From: Urechis unicinctus
Taxonomy: Eukaryota > Annelida > Polychaeta > Xenopneusta > Urechidae
Direction: 5' to 3'
Assembly: GCA_034190875.2 (NCBI GenBank)
Contig: CM067353.1
Span: 29,739,725 to 29,803,724, forward strand
Length of the DNA: 64,000 bases
Position 1 is the first letter of the stretch. Every line of letters starts with the position of its first letter. The notes below the pieces were generated by a model that was given only the letters and a program-made list of their open reading frames with translations, did not search any database and had not been told where the DNA came from. Positions 11,201 through 23,640 of the stretch are shown piece after piece. Both the position numbers and the translations under genes were made by a program.

Positions 11201-14200
11201 GTCTGTTGGGTTATCATTGACTCTTGCCTCTATGTTTGGGTTATCAGCTATGTTAGCTATGGCTGTTGGGTTATCATTGTCTGTTTCCTCATGTTAGCTA
11301 TGGCTGTTGGGTTATCATTGTCTGTTTCCTCATGTTAGCTATGGCTGTTGGGGGTTATCATTGACTCTTGCCTCATGTTAGCTATGGCTGTTGGGTTATC
11401 ATTGACTCTTGACTCATGTTAGCTATGGCTGTTGGGTTATCATTGACTCTTTCCCTCATGTTAGCTATGGCTGTTGGGTGTTGGGTTATCAGCTATGTCT
11501 GTTTTATCATTGACTGTTTCCTCATGTTAGCTATGGCTGTTGGGTTATCATTGTCTGTTTCCCCATGTTAGCTATGGCTGTTGGGTTATCATTGACTCTT
11601 GCCTCATGTTAGCTATGGCTGTTGGGTTATCATTGACTCTTTCCTCATGTTAGCTATGGCTGTTGGGTTATCATTGACTCTTGCCTCATGTTAGCTATGG
11701 CTGTTGGGTTATCATTGTCTGTTTCCTCATGTTAGCTATGGCTGTTGGGTTTATTGACTCATTTAGCTATTGCTCATTGACTCCCTCATGTTAGCTATGG
11801 CTGTGTTGGGTTATCATTGACTCTTGGGTCATGTTAGCTATGGCTGTTGGGTTATCATTGTATTTTTCTTTCCCTCATGTTAGCTATGGCTGTTGGGTTA
11901 TCATTGACTCTTTCCTCATGTTAGCTATGGCTGTTGGGATATCATTGACTCTTTCCTCATGTTAGCTATGGCTGTTGGGTTATCATTGACTCCTTCCTCA
12001 TGTTAGCTATGGCTGTTGGGTTATCATTGTCTGTTTCCCATGTTAGCTATGTCTGTTGGGTTATCATCATTGACTCTTCTTTCCTCATGTTAGCTATGGC
12101 TGTTGGGTTATCATTGACTCTTGCCTCATGTTAGCTATGGCTGTTGGGTTATCATTGTCTGTTTCCTCATGTTAGCTATGGCTGTTGGGTTATCATTGAC
12201 TGTTTCCTCATGTTAGCTATGGCTGTTGGGTTATCATTTCGACTCTTTCCTTCCTCATGTTAGCTATGGCTGTTGGGTTATCATTGGCTGTTGGGTTATC
12301 ATTGACTCTTTCCTCATGTTAGCTATGGCTGTTGGGACTTTTCCTCATGTTAGCTATGGCTTTTGGGTTATCATTGACTCTTGCCTCATGTTAGCTATGG
12401 CTGTTGGGTATCATTGACTCTTTCCTCATGTTAGCTATGGCTGTTGGGTTATCATTGACTCTTGCTCATGTTAGCTATGGCTGTTGGGTTCCTCATGTTT
12501 GAGCCTATGTTAGCTATGGCTGGGGTTATCATTGACTCTTTCCTCATGTTAGCTATGGCTCTGTTGGTTAGTTGGCTGTTGGGTTATCATTGACTCTTTC
12601 CTCATGTTAGCTATGGCTGTTGGGTTATCATTGACTCTTTCCTCATGTTAGCTATGGCTTTTGGGTTATCATTGACTCTTGCCTCATGTTAGCTATGGCT
12701 GTTGGGTTATCATTGACTCTTGCCTCATGTTAGCTATGGCTGTTGGGTTATCATTGACTCTTTCCTCATGTTAGCTATGGCTGTTGGGTTATCATTGTTG
12801 GGTTATGTTAGCATGGCTGTTGGGTTATCATTGTCTGTTTCCCATGTTAGCTATGGCTGTTGGGTTATCATTGTCTGTTTCCCCATGTTAGCTATGGCTG
12901 TTGGGTTATCATTGACTCTTTCCTCATGTAAGCTATGGCTTTTGGGTTATCATTGACTCTTGCCTCATGTTAGCTATGTCTGTTGGGTTATCATTGTCTG
13001 TTTCCTCATGTTAGCTATGGCTGTTGGGATATCATTGACTCCTTCCTCATGTTAGCTATGGCTGTTGGGTTATCATTGTCTGTTTCCTCATGTTAGCTAT
13101 GGCTGTTGGGTTATCATTGTCTGTTTCCCATGTTAGCTATGGCTTTTGGGTTATCATTGACTCTTTCCCCATGTTTGACTCCTTTCCTCAGCTAGCTATG
13201 GCTGTTGGGTTATCATTGACTCTTTCCTCATGTTAGCTATGTCTGTTGGGTTATCATTGACTCTTGCCTCATGTTAGCTATGGCTGTTGGGTTATCATTG
13301 ACTGTTTCCTCATGTTAGCTATGGCTGTTGGGATATCATTGTCTGTTTCCTCATGTTAGCTATGGCTTTTGGGTTATCATTGACTCTTGCCTCATGTTAG
13401 CTATGGCTGTTGGGTTATCATTGACTCTTGACTCATGTTAGCTATGGCTGGTCGGTTATCATTGTCTGTTTCCTCATGTTAGCTATGGCTGTTGACTCTT
13501 TCATCATATTAGCTATGTCTGTTGGGTTAGCATTGACTGTTTCCTCATGTTAGCTATGGCTGTTGGGATATCATTGTATTTTTCCCCATGTTAGCTATAT
13601 CTGTTGGGTTATCATTGACTATTGCCTCATGTTAGCTATGGCTGTTGGGTTATCATTGACTCTTTCCTCATGTTAGCTATGGCTCCTGGGTTATCATTGA
13701 CTCTTGCCTCATGTTAGCTATGGCTGTTGGGTTATCATTGTCTGTTTCCTCATGTTAGCTATGTCTGTTGGGTTATCATTGACTCTTTCCTCATGTTAGC
13801 TATTGCTGCTGGGTTATCATTGACTCTTGCCTCATGTTAGCTATGTCTGTTGGGTTATCATTGTCTGTTTCCTCATGTTAGCTATGGCTGTTGGGTTATC
13901 ATTGTCTGTTTCCTCATGTTAGCTATGTCTTTTGGGTTATCATTGACTCTTGCCTCATGTTAGCTATGGCTGTTGGGTTATCATTGACTCTTGCCTCATG
14001 CTAGCTATGGCTGTTGGGTTATCATTGACTCTTGCCTCATCTTAGCTATGGCTGTTGGGTTATCTTTGTCTGTTTCCTCATGTTAGCTATGTCTGTTGGG
14101 ATATCATTGACTCCTTCCTCATGTTAGCTATGGCTGTTGGGTTATCATTGTCTGTTTCCCATGTTAGCTATGTCTGTTGGGTTATCATTGTCTGTTTCCC

Positions 14201-16935
14201 ATGTTAGCTATGGCTTTTGGGTTATCATTGACTCTTTCCCCATGTTAGCTATGGCTGTTGGGTTATCATTGACTCTTTCCTCATGTTAGCTATGTCTATT
14301 GGGCTATCATTGACTCTTGCCTCATGTTAGCTATGGCTGTTGGGTTATCATTGTCTGTTTCCTCATGTTAGCTAAGGCTGTTGGGTTATCATTGTCTGTT
14401 TCCTCATGTTAGCTATGGCTTTTGGGTTATCATTGACTCTTGCCTCATGTTAGCAATGGCTGTTGGGTTATCATTGACTCTTGACTCATGTTAGCTATGG
14501 CTGGTCGGTTATCATTGTCTGTTTCCTCATGTTAGCTATGGCTGTTGACTCTTTCATCATATTAGCTATGTCTGTTGGGTTAGCATTGACTGTTTCCTCA
14601 TGTTAGCTATGGCTGTTGGGATATCATTGTATTTTTCCCCATGTTAGCTATATCTGTTGGGTTATCATTGACTATTGCCTCATGTTAGCTATGGCTGTTG
14701 GGTTATCATTGACTCTTTCCTCATGTTAGCTATGGCTCCTGGGTTATCATTGACTCTTGCCTCATGTTAGCTATGGCTGTTGGGTTATCATTGTCTGTTT
14801 CCTCATGTTAGCTATGTCTGTTGGGTTATCATTGACTCTTTCCTCATGTTAGCTATTGCTGCTGGGTTATCATTGACTCTTGCCTCATGTTAGCTATGTC
14901 TGTTGGGTTATCATTGTCTGTTTCCTCATGTTAGCTATGGCTGTTGGGTTATCATTGTCTGTTTCCTCATGTTAGCTATGTCTTTTGGGTTATCATTGAC
15001 TCTTGCCTCATGTTAGCTATGGCTGTTGGGTTATCATTGACTCTTGCCTCATGCTAGCTATGGCTGTTGGGTTATCATTGACTCTTGCCTCATGTTAGCT
15101 ATGGCTGTTGGGTTATCATTGACTCTTGCCTTATGTGAGCAATGGCTGTTGGGTTATCATTGTCTGTTTCCCATGTTAGCTATGGCTGTTGGGTTATCAT
15201 TGACTCTTGCCTCATGTAAGCTATGGCTTTTGGGTTATCATTGTCTGTTTCCTCATGTTAGCTATGTCTGTTGGGATATCATTGACTCCTTCCTCATGTT
15301 AGCTATAGCTGTTGACTCTTTCATCATGTTAGCTATGTCTGTTGGGTTATCAGTGACTGTTTCCTCATGTTAGCTATGTCTGTTGACTCTTTCATCATGT
15401 TAGCTATGGCTGCTGGGTTATCATTGACTCTTGCCTCATGTTAGCTATGGCTGTTGGGTTATCATTGACTCTTTCCTCATGTTAGCTATGGCTGTTGGAT
15501 TATCATTGACTCTTGCCTCATGTTAGCTATGGCTGTTGGGTTATCATTGACTCTTTCCTCATGTTAGCTATGGCTGTTGGGATATCATTGTCTGTTTCCC
15601 CATGTTAGCTATGTCTGTTAGGTTATCAGTGACTCTTGCCTCATGTTAGCTATGGCTGTTGGGATATCATTGTATTTTTCCTCATGTTAGCTATATCTGT
15701 TGGGTTATCATTGACTATTGCCTCATGTTAGCTATGGCTGTTGGGTTATCATTGACTCTTTCCTCATGTTAGCTATGGCTCCTGGGTTATCATTGACTCT
15801 TGCCTCATGTTAGCTATGGCTGTTGGGTTATCATTGTCTGTTTCCTGATGTTAGCTATGTCTTTTGGGTTATCATTGACTCTTGCCTCATGTTAGCTATG
15901 GCTGTTTGGTTATCATTGTCTGTTTCCTTATGTTAGCTATGTCTGTTGGGTTATCAATGACTCTTTCCTCATGTTTATAGCTATGGCTGTTGGGTTATCA
16001 TTGACTCTTGTTAGCTTGGGTTGTTAGCTATGGCTTTTGGTTTATCATTGACTCTTGCCTCATGTTAGCTATGTCTGTTGGGTTATCATTGTCTGTTTCC
16101 TCATGTTAGCTATGTCTGTTGGGTTATCATTGTCTGTTTCATGTTAGCTATGTCTTTTGGGTTATCATTGACTCCTGCCTCATGTTAGCTATGGCTGTTG
16201 TGTTATCATTGACTCTTGCCTCATGCTAGCTATGGCTGTTGGGTTATCATTGACTCTTGCCTCATGTTAGCTATGGCTGTTGGGTTATCATTAACTCTTG
16301 CCTTATGTTAGCAATGGCTGTTGGGTTATCATTGTCTGTTTCCCATGTTAGCTATGGCTGTTGGGTTTTCATTGTCTGTTTCTCTATGTTAGCTATGGCT
16401 GTTGGGTTATCATTGACTCGTGCCTCATGTAAGCTATGGCTTTTAGGTTATCATTGACTCTTGCCTCATGTTAGCCATGTCTGTTGGGTTATCATTGTCT
16501 GTTTCCTCATGTTAGCTATGTCTGTTGGGATATCATTGACTCCTTCCTCATGTTAGCTATGGCTGTTGGGTTATCATTGTCTGTTTCCCATGTTAGCTAT
16601 GTCTGTTGGGTTATCATTGTTTGTTTCCCATGTTAGCTATGGCTTTTGGGTTATCATTGACTCTTTCCTCATGTTAGCTATGGCTGTTGGGATATCATTG
16701 ACTCTTTCCTCATGTTAGCTATGTCTGTTGGGTTATCATGACTCTGCCCTCATGTTTAGCTATGGCTGTTGGGTTATCATTGTCTGTTTCCTCATGTTAG
16801 CTATGGCTGTTGGGTTATCATTGTCTGTTTCCTCATGTTAGCTATGGCTGTTGGGATATCATTGACTCCTTCCTGATGTTAGCTATGGCTGTTGGGTTAT
16901 CATTGACTCTTGCCTCATGTTACCTATGGCTGTTG
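8283..16935 (+). repeat. 41-bp satellite, about 210 units
   Basis: The unit contains CTCATGTTAGCTATGGCTGT followed by TGGGTTATCATTGACTC, period 41 bases. Variants change GACTCTT to GTCTGTT, GGCTG to GTCTG and CCTCATG to CCCATG. Many units between 8,880 and 12,830 are scrambled by partial units and small insertions. Inside the array there are longer near-exact duplications at offsets of 855, 1,053 and 5,213 bases. Short reading frames are repeat artefacts. Nothing unique is embedded. Confidence 0.97.
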
Positions 16936-17332
16936 GATTTCCACTTACTGGAGCGTAAATAGTGCGTCCAATAGCTCGGCTGTGACTCTGTCAACCCGGC
17001 GTCGCCCCCGCGCATGGCGGCTTCGCGGCCTCGGTTACGGAGTCTGACCAAGCAGTATACGCTGAGGCTTAGAATGAGACGCTCTAACACACAAACACCC
17101 TCATCATTAGTCTGCGCTATACACCCACACCATTCCTTTATGTCATGACCCAGTTTTTTCATTCATATGTTTTTTTAGCAGCGGCGCATGAACTTAGTTG
17201 TGTCTGTAGCGTTGCTCGTAAATCAACGCGTAACGATATTTTGGAATTGAACACTCCGGGGATTACTAAAAGCTCACTTGATCATTCAGATCCACCAGAA
17301 TACAGACACACTTGTCTGAGCACTTGCTGTGG
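16936..17332. other. Unique spacer between two satellite arrays
   Basis: Non-repetitive sequence of higher GC with short frames on both strands (minus 16,920-17,162, plus 17,145-17,381). Neither shows a recognisable domain. I do not call a gene. Confidence 0.4.
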
Positions 17333-17337
17333 TATCA

Positions 17338-17669
17338 CTGTAAAGCATCATTGTAATGATAGCTCTGTCAAATCATTGTAAGGATAGCTCTGTCAAAGCA
17401 TCATTGTAATGATAGCTCTGTCAAATCATCATTGTAAGGATAGCTCTGTCAAAGCATCATTGTAATGATAGCTCTGTCAAAGCATCATTGTAAGGATAGC
17501 TCTGTCAAAGCATCATTGTAATGGATAGCTCTGTCAAAGCATCATTGTAAGGATAGCTCTGTCAAAGCATCATTGTAATGATAGCTCTGTCAAAGCATCA
17601 TTGTAATGATAGCTCTGTCAAAACATCATTGTAATGATAACTCTGTCAAAACATCATTGTAATGATAGC
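17338..17669 (+). repeat. 28-bp tandem array (about 12 units)
   Basis: The unit contains TCAAAGCATCATTGTAATGA plus TAGCTCTG, period 28. Alternation of TAATGA and TAAGGA in neighbouring units suggests growth by two-unit steps. One unit is shortened near 17,370-17,395 and one carries a single-base insertion at about 17,521. Confidence 0.93.
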
Positions 17670-18900
17670 CATCGCCTCTCTCTGCCATCTGCCCTCAGCG
17701 ATTTCCCACTAGCACGCCATCATCAACTTGGTTTAAATGAACACATATGTGGTGTGGTATGAAAACGTTCTCCTTCAAAAGTTTGAAGTTCTAATCGCCA
17801 TATCGATTCCACCTCCGCGTATGTCTATAAACATCCATGAGAACAACTGCGGCTTGTGGTATAAAAATAAATAGGCGATAACAAATTGAGCTCTCTTGCA
17901 AATCCGCCCACACCATTCTACAATCGCTCAAGGTAAATTTAGGGATCAAGAAATGTCATCACGTGAACTGACATGATCACGTGGTTACAGAAGCGCGGTG
18001 ATGACAGTGTTGACGAAGCAAATAGAGTCAACGCCATGTTTAGGAAACTCTATCTTATCTTATTCAGTTCTCTCAAACGCTTGCCGTAGCCCCGCCTTCT
18101 ATGCATCCGAGCCGCCTGATGGGCGACTGTTTGGTAGTCGCCAGCGGCGGGACGGCAGCAGAATAAAGCTACAACATATGGAAAAGCGTTCAGGCGAAGG
18201 TGATTAATTTTAAAGAAATAAAGTGACTGGTGCGAGTTACAGGACGAGCTAGAGGTCAAGGACGAATGGTAGGTAGCGTAATTAGATACACAGACCCACA
18301 CAGCCAATACAGGCGGTATGTCAGATACACCCCCATCATTCCATGAGCGGGCAAGGTCAAATAACGGGCAGCAATCAGTTGTCGAACTGGAACGAGACAT
18401 CAAAAAATAGGGCCACATACACATAAAAGAACGGGAGTGCGTAGGTAACCAGCGGCTGTGTCACGTGTTCAGGTCTCCCCTGAGACGAATAATGCACCTG
18501 ATTTAGCCGCACCGTCCCCTTATAGGCATACTTCTCCTGCAAACCTCACTCTACACCGTGCGTCTACAGTCATAACACCTTTCTTCCCTGCTCCAAAATC
18601 ACATAGAGATTGACAATAAGCGTCAAGAGATTTATGTCAAGTGGCGGGGTATTATTTTAACGATCACTTATCATTTCCTGTATCATATTCTGTAAATGAA
18701 TGTTAAAATATCACAGTCAATGCACTGATTGCAGGGATCCAATTCAATGTATCTGTGATTTATGTGTTATAAATGCTTGTGTTTTGGTCAGCATCATTAT
18801 TAGCCAGTATGTGAATACCAGTTACAAGAAGCTCTTTCGAACTAAGTACGGGAGTGATGCTCGGATGCTTGTTGACACGAGACAAGAGGAGAAATGCGTT
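17670..18900. other. Region without recognisable gene
   Basis: Frames of 60-124 codons exist (for example minus 18,050-18,424 and plus 18,700-18,984). I recognise no domain, and none is supported by splice sites or repeats. It may hold the 3' flank of the broken minus-strand coding region that starts further right. Confidence 0.4.
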
Positions 18901-18929
18901 ATAGATACTCAACAAGTAGTATACACAGT

Positions 18930-20755
18930 GGCGGTTCTGTCATACCACCACCATCCATACTACTCACCCCTTGGCAGCTTATAAGAGCGTACAAAACATT
19001 CTGGGATACTTTGGATGTTTTCCCATCAGACAAATATTCTACAATGCCCTCTTTCGTTTCCGCCAGGTGCTCTCGACGCTCGATAGCAGCAGCTATGGAT
19101 TGCAACTATTCCAATTCTTTTTCTCGGATCTGCTGTTGCTTTGCATAGTGCTCTCTTCCTTCTTTCTGGTATTTCCTCGTAGCTTCTCTTCACAGTTCTG
19201 GATTCTCGGATATCCTCCATGCACTTTTGGCGGTTGGGGGTAGAGCACATAGATCTCTCCCGTTGGATTGCTAGTTGGGGAACTTCTTCCAGAATTTGGG
19301 CTGGTTTGTTCCTCCCAATTGCTTGGCACTTCTTTGTCCTCCATCGCCACTCTTCGTATTGCGACTCTGAAAGCATATCGGAAGCTAGTCCTGTGTATAC
19401 TATCTGGGGTGGCTGGATGGGACCTCTAGCACCCTTGCCGCGATCGCTTCGGAATAGCTGTGTCTTGGATTCATACAGAATGGCGGGGCAAAATTTTGTA
19501 TAGCAACGGAGTGGTGCAAATGGTATCGTCGTAGGACATATCTATCCGAAATATGGGACACTTGCGAAAGCCAAAGTCTGCTGCTGCCCACAGTATCGTT
19601 TTCTCCCATTTGTCGTCGTCGGTAGTATCCAGCTTTGTTTGTATGCCCACTATCCGACCTGTGCATACCAGCCCACAAAAAGTTCTCCCGAAGACCTGTT
19701 TGCGAGCACCAGACAGCGATCCAGTACGGTAGCTAGGTTCGTTCATTGGACGGCTGGGGGTTGAACTACGAAAAGATTGCACCAGATGGCCCTGGGTGGC
19801 CTTGTCGTTCCCGTAGATTGTGATTTTGATAGGAGTGCAGCCTCGAACTTGGACATCTGGGTGTAGAAAGGTATTGCGAAGGTGGACGTTTGGACAGTCT
19901 ACGTACTCTGCAAGATGTCCTCCTACATGCTTGCGTACTTCCCCAGCTTCAAAATTGGAAACGACCTTGTTGTAGAGTTTGGTGCGAGTTTTGTAGTCGT
20001 CGCGTTCCCCAACCCAGGTACAAACATGCTTTCCCACGCTGTCTGTGTTGTTGAGTATGGTTGGCCCCTCGATAGCTGGATCGCCCTCCATACGAAAACC
20101 CTCTCCCTGCAGAAAGGAAACTAGAACCTCTCGATCCAATAACCCAGAGAAGTCTTGGGTGTAATCTATTGCGTAGATATCTGCCCCTCGCGTGTGCAGT
20201 AGACGGGAGAACTGTTGAAGCTGCGCCTGGAGTGTCTTGATTGGAATCTTGGAGACATCGACCTTTGCCACATAGTTATCCTTCGGGTTCCCTTTCTTTG
20301 TACAAATCCAGCCATAGGTTCTTTACTTTGCACCCCGTTGCCTTCTCGATGCTAGCAATGGTTTCCCGAATCCGATAACCTCCTACCCCAGAGCGAGAAA
20401 TGGTGTGCGCAATGGTTGTGTGTGCTCTCCCAAAGCTGTCCTTGGTTGCCGCCACGATGGAGTTTGCAATTCTCTTTGCAGAACCTTCTTCGCCTGTGGT
20501 GCACAGGATGGAACCCCCCTTTTTTTTCACAAAGTCGCACCTGCGCAGTTACCCGATGACGTATAGATCGTCCAAAAACAGTGGCAGGCCATAGAGTGCT
20601 TGGAGGTTGGTTCTCCCCCTATTTCACGCCAGCTAGTCGACTTTGGATATACCCAAGAGGAGGTTGTTTTCGTAGGCATTCTCTAGAAGTATATGGGAGG
20701 ATAGAGATGCATTGGAGCGTAGACCAATTTGTTTAAAAGTAGTTTCGATTGCCAT
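18930..20755 (-). pseudogene. Broken long coding region of unknown family
   Basis: A likely start ATG at 20755 (MAIETTFKQIGLRSNASL) is followed by one continuous-looking protein interrupted by stops near 20,640 and 20,550 and a frame change near 20,285. Its longest clean piece is 266 codons (20271-19471). Below 19,471 coding appears to continue in other frames with a Lys/Arg/Glu-rich tail (19,376-19,026). There are no introns that would repair the breaks. Features seen: GADIYAIDYTQDFSG, then TRTKLYNKVVSNFEAG, then PDVQVRGCTPIKITIYG. The Tyr-Asn-Lys pattern and later Arg-x-x-Ile pattern loosely recall replication-initiator proteins of small elements, but I cannot assign a family. Total length would be about 560-620 residues. 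The intronless form and decay suggest a mobile-element or integrated viral-type gene. It sits between satellites and an HSPA12 pseudogene. Confidence 0.55.
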
Positions 20756-20799
20756 TGGTAATATACATACATGGTACAACTTGTTCAAAAGGTCGCAAA

Positions 20800-21420
20800 G
20801 TTGGGACTACTAGGTCGTTCTTCCTTGGTGGAAGGCGTCCGAGGTGGTGTACACCGTTGGCGAGGCTTTTGTATACACAGGACATCGATATACCCCCAAA
20901 AATAGAACAAAGGGGGGTCTTGCTTCCTGGAGTGGTAGGCATCCAAAGTGGTGTAGACCTTTAAAGAGGTTTTGTATACACAGGACATCCATCTGCTGGC
21001 ATACAATGGTATGCTATAGGATTTCCAAGAGGTGTGTTGGGAGGACTTATAGGCCGTCCGAGGTGGAGCAGACCGTTGGAGTGGCTTTTGTATACACAGG
21101 ATATCCAGATGCTTGAACAAAGGTGTGCTGTGTGGATATGTAAGCTATACTAGGGGTAGACCAGACCGAGGCCTAGGAAATCCATCTGCTACCAGTGGTA
21201 TGCTATAGTACATCTATGGGGTGCGAAAGGCGGGCAGATGTTGGGGAGGCTCGATGGCATGCTACAAAGAATAGGTCCAACGGGCACGAAAGGCGTTGTG
21301 GGAAGCTTGCTTTAGGATCCAAGATGGGCAGACGTTTGGGAGGCTCGATGGCATGCTATATGCTACCAAGAATAGATCCAGAAAACAAAGAGACCAAACC
21401 ACGATCCCTGGAGGTAGTCC
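20800..21420 (+). repeat. Degenerate tandem repeat, units about 90-117 bp
   Basis: TTTTGTATACACAGGACATC or a close variant occurs near 20,867, 20,971 and 21,087, each time preceded by a diverged GTGTAGACCGTTGG-like stretch. Further right, GGGAGGCTCGATGGCATGCTA occurs twice, 21,243-21,263 and about 21,335-21,355, with matching flanks. These are old duplicated segments leading directly into the HSPA12 pseudogene. Confidence 0.65.
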
Positions 21421-21425
21421 CCAAT

Positions 21426-23640
21426 ATGGGTAATCCGAGAAGATTGGATGATTCTGGCAGTGGCTATGCATTGGTGGTGGCTATTGATTTCGGTGCCACA
21501 TACAGCGGGTATTCTTTCTCATTTAGAGTAAATCCGCGCGCCATATTCACGCCAACATCGCGGGGTGATATTGTCAGGGTTGCAGGTTCAACAAAGACGC
21601 CAGCCTGTGTCGTGACTGACGGTAAAGGCGACCTTGTTGCTATAGGTTACAAAGCCCAAAAGCTATATTCTGAGATGGAATCCGAGGAAGCTAGACGCCA
21701 TAGATTCTACAGTCATTTCAAGATAAAACTTCACGCTGAATCGGTAGGTGCATTGTTCCAAATACTTTCCTATCCATAACATTTAGTAACTGTCTGCCAC
21801 CGATGTTTCCTGTCTACAGGAATTGAAGACCGGAGTGGGAACAAGACACCAGCGTTTGATATTTACGCTATGTTCCTTAAAGCAATGAAATCGGAAATGC
21901 TGGAGACGGTAAAATGCCAAGAAGTTAGGTAAATGTTAGTCCTGTTCTATTAATACGACAAAATAAGTAATTTAATAAAATCACTAACATTTGATAATAT
22001 CCTGCAGTCAGGGAATCATTTCCCCAAATGTAAGCATGTAGAGTAATCCTTTTAGTATCGATGTCAATCTGATACGTTGGGTGCTCACATTTCCCGCCAT
22101 TTGTACAGACGGCGCCAAACAGTTCATGAGAGAAGCAGCGGTCAAGGTATAGAAGTATGCACTACCTGCCATTTATTAAATATCATGAAAATCTTTTAGC
22201 TGAATATGTTAGTAGACAATTATAAAACGTTCCTGGCATACACGTCTCTGTGTGAACATCACCGTTAACAAAACAGCTTTAAAATACATTTTGTAAATGT
22301 AAGGGTTAAAAAATATCAGATATCTGATGATTCGTTATCCAAGCCGCACACCCCATTTTCGCATCGTACGACGGGTTATTCATTTAAAAAATACCTGGTA
22401 CGACAGGGTATGCTTTTGTGCCATTTTTTACCTTGTACGGCGGGTCAAACATTAGCATGATACCTTGTACGACGAGGTATGCTTTAAGCCATTTTCACCT
22501 TATGCTACGGGTACGGGTTTTCGAGGTCCCGCGACACGCTCCTACCCAGGACAAGACCAAGTGCACCCCCCCCCCCCCCACCTACGGGGGTTTAATTTCC
22601 CTGAAACCGCCATTTACTAAATTGTACTCGCCATCGGCGTTTGATGTAATTCGAGCCTTTCTTCATGCCGGACTTGTAGACAATACGGACTCAGGAAACA
22701 ATCTTCTGGTTCTGGAGTCAGAGGCAGCGTCCCTTTTCTGTCAGCAGCTCCCTCTAGCGGAGTTCGCGGTGAATCAAAGTGAATCAACATGGCTGTCACC
22801 TGGAAACCACCACCTAGTGCTGGATGTCGGGGGTGAGTATATTGCAAGTGAATGTTACAATATGATTAGGTAAATCATTTCATGAATATAAATTAAAGCC
22901 TAAATGAAGTCCGAGCCCCTACAGTACCATACTCAGCCTCAATTCAGCTGATTGAATAGCACTGGTGGTGTCTTAAGCTGTCTAGATTATTTATTTAATA
23001 GGATCTAACCCTCCCATCATTCTTGAATAATCAACTGTAGGTGGCACCACGGTCATCACAGCCCACAAGGTTCTTCCGGGCAATCAGCTAGAAACAGATA
23101 ACTGCGATAATGGATGTGCTTTATATATGGGAGGGAATCTCGTCAGTGACACCTTCCTCAAGCTTGAAGCATCCCTGTGACATTGACAGCTTAGTGAATC
23201 GGCTTGAAATCGTGAAAGTGGGATTCCACCAGGCTGACAATCGCTTCATCTCGTTTTGTCTCCCCGTTAGCATGGCTGAGCTGTATCAAGAGGAGTTCGG
23301 TAAAAATATCGTCAAATATCGTCAGACAAGTACGCTTAACTTGGTGTCATTGTAAGAAATGGTTTGCTTAAAATCCCCCATGCCGTCATGCCGACGGTCT
23401 TCCAACCTGTTGTGGATGACATCGTGTCTCACGTGGATGAGCTTCTCCAGAAGAATGAGCTGCGCGGCATCACGACCATACTGATGGTGGGAGGGTTCAG
23501 CAACTGTGCCGTTCTACAAGAAGCCATCAAGACGAAGTTCACCAAATATTGGTTCCAACGGAAGCAACATCAGCGGTAATGAAGGGCGCCGTTCAATATG
23601 GCTATCAACCTGGAGCCATCAGCATCTGGGAAAATTATGA
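21426..23640 (+). pseudogene. HSPA12-like pseudogene
   Basis: This has the same exon plan as the minus-strand HSPA12-like gene: exon 1 21426-21743 (318 nt, exactly the same length, with DFGATYSGYSFSF), exon 2 21820-21928, exon 3 22056-22146 (LIRWVLTFPAICTDGAKQF), exon 4 to 22832, last exon from 23041. It is inactivated several ways. Exon 2 is 109 nt instead of 128, which shifts the frame. The exon 4 acceptor near 22,668 has lost its AG. The last exon reads into TGA near 23,178 and changes frame repeatedly. Homology stops soon after the VGGFSNC adenosine motif at about 23,490-23,520, so the C-terminal ~150 residues are missing. A 13-base C run lies in intron 3-4. It is in opposite orientation to the intact-looking copy. 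Confidence 0.87.
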
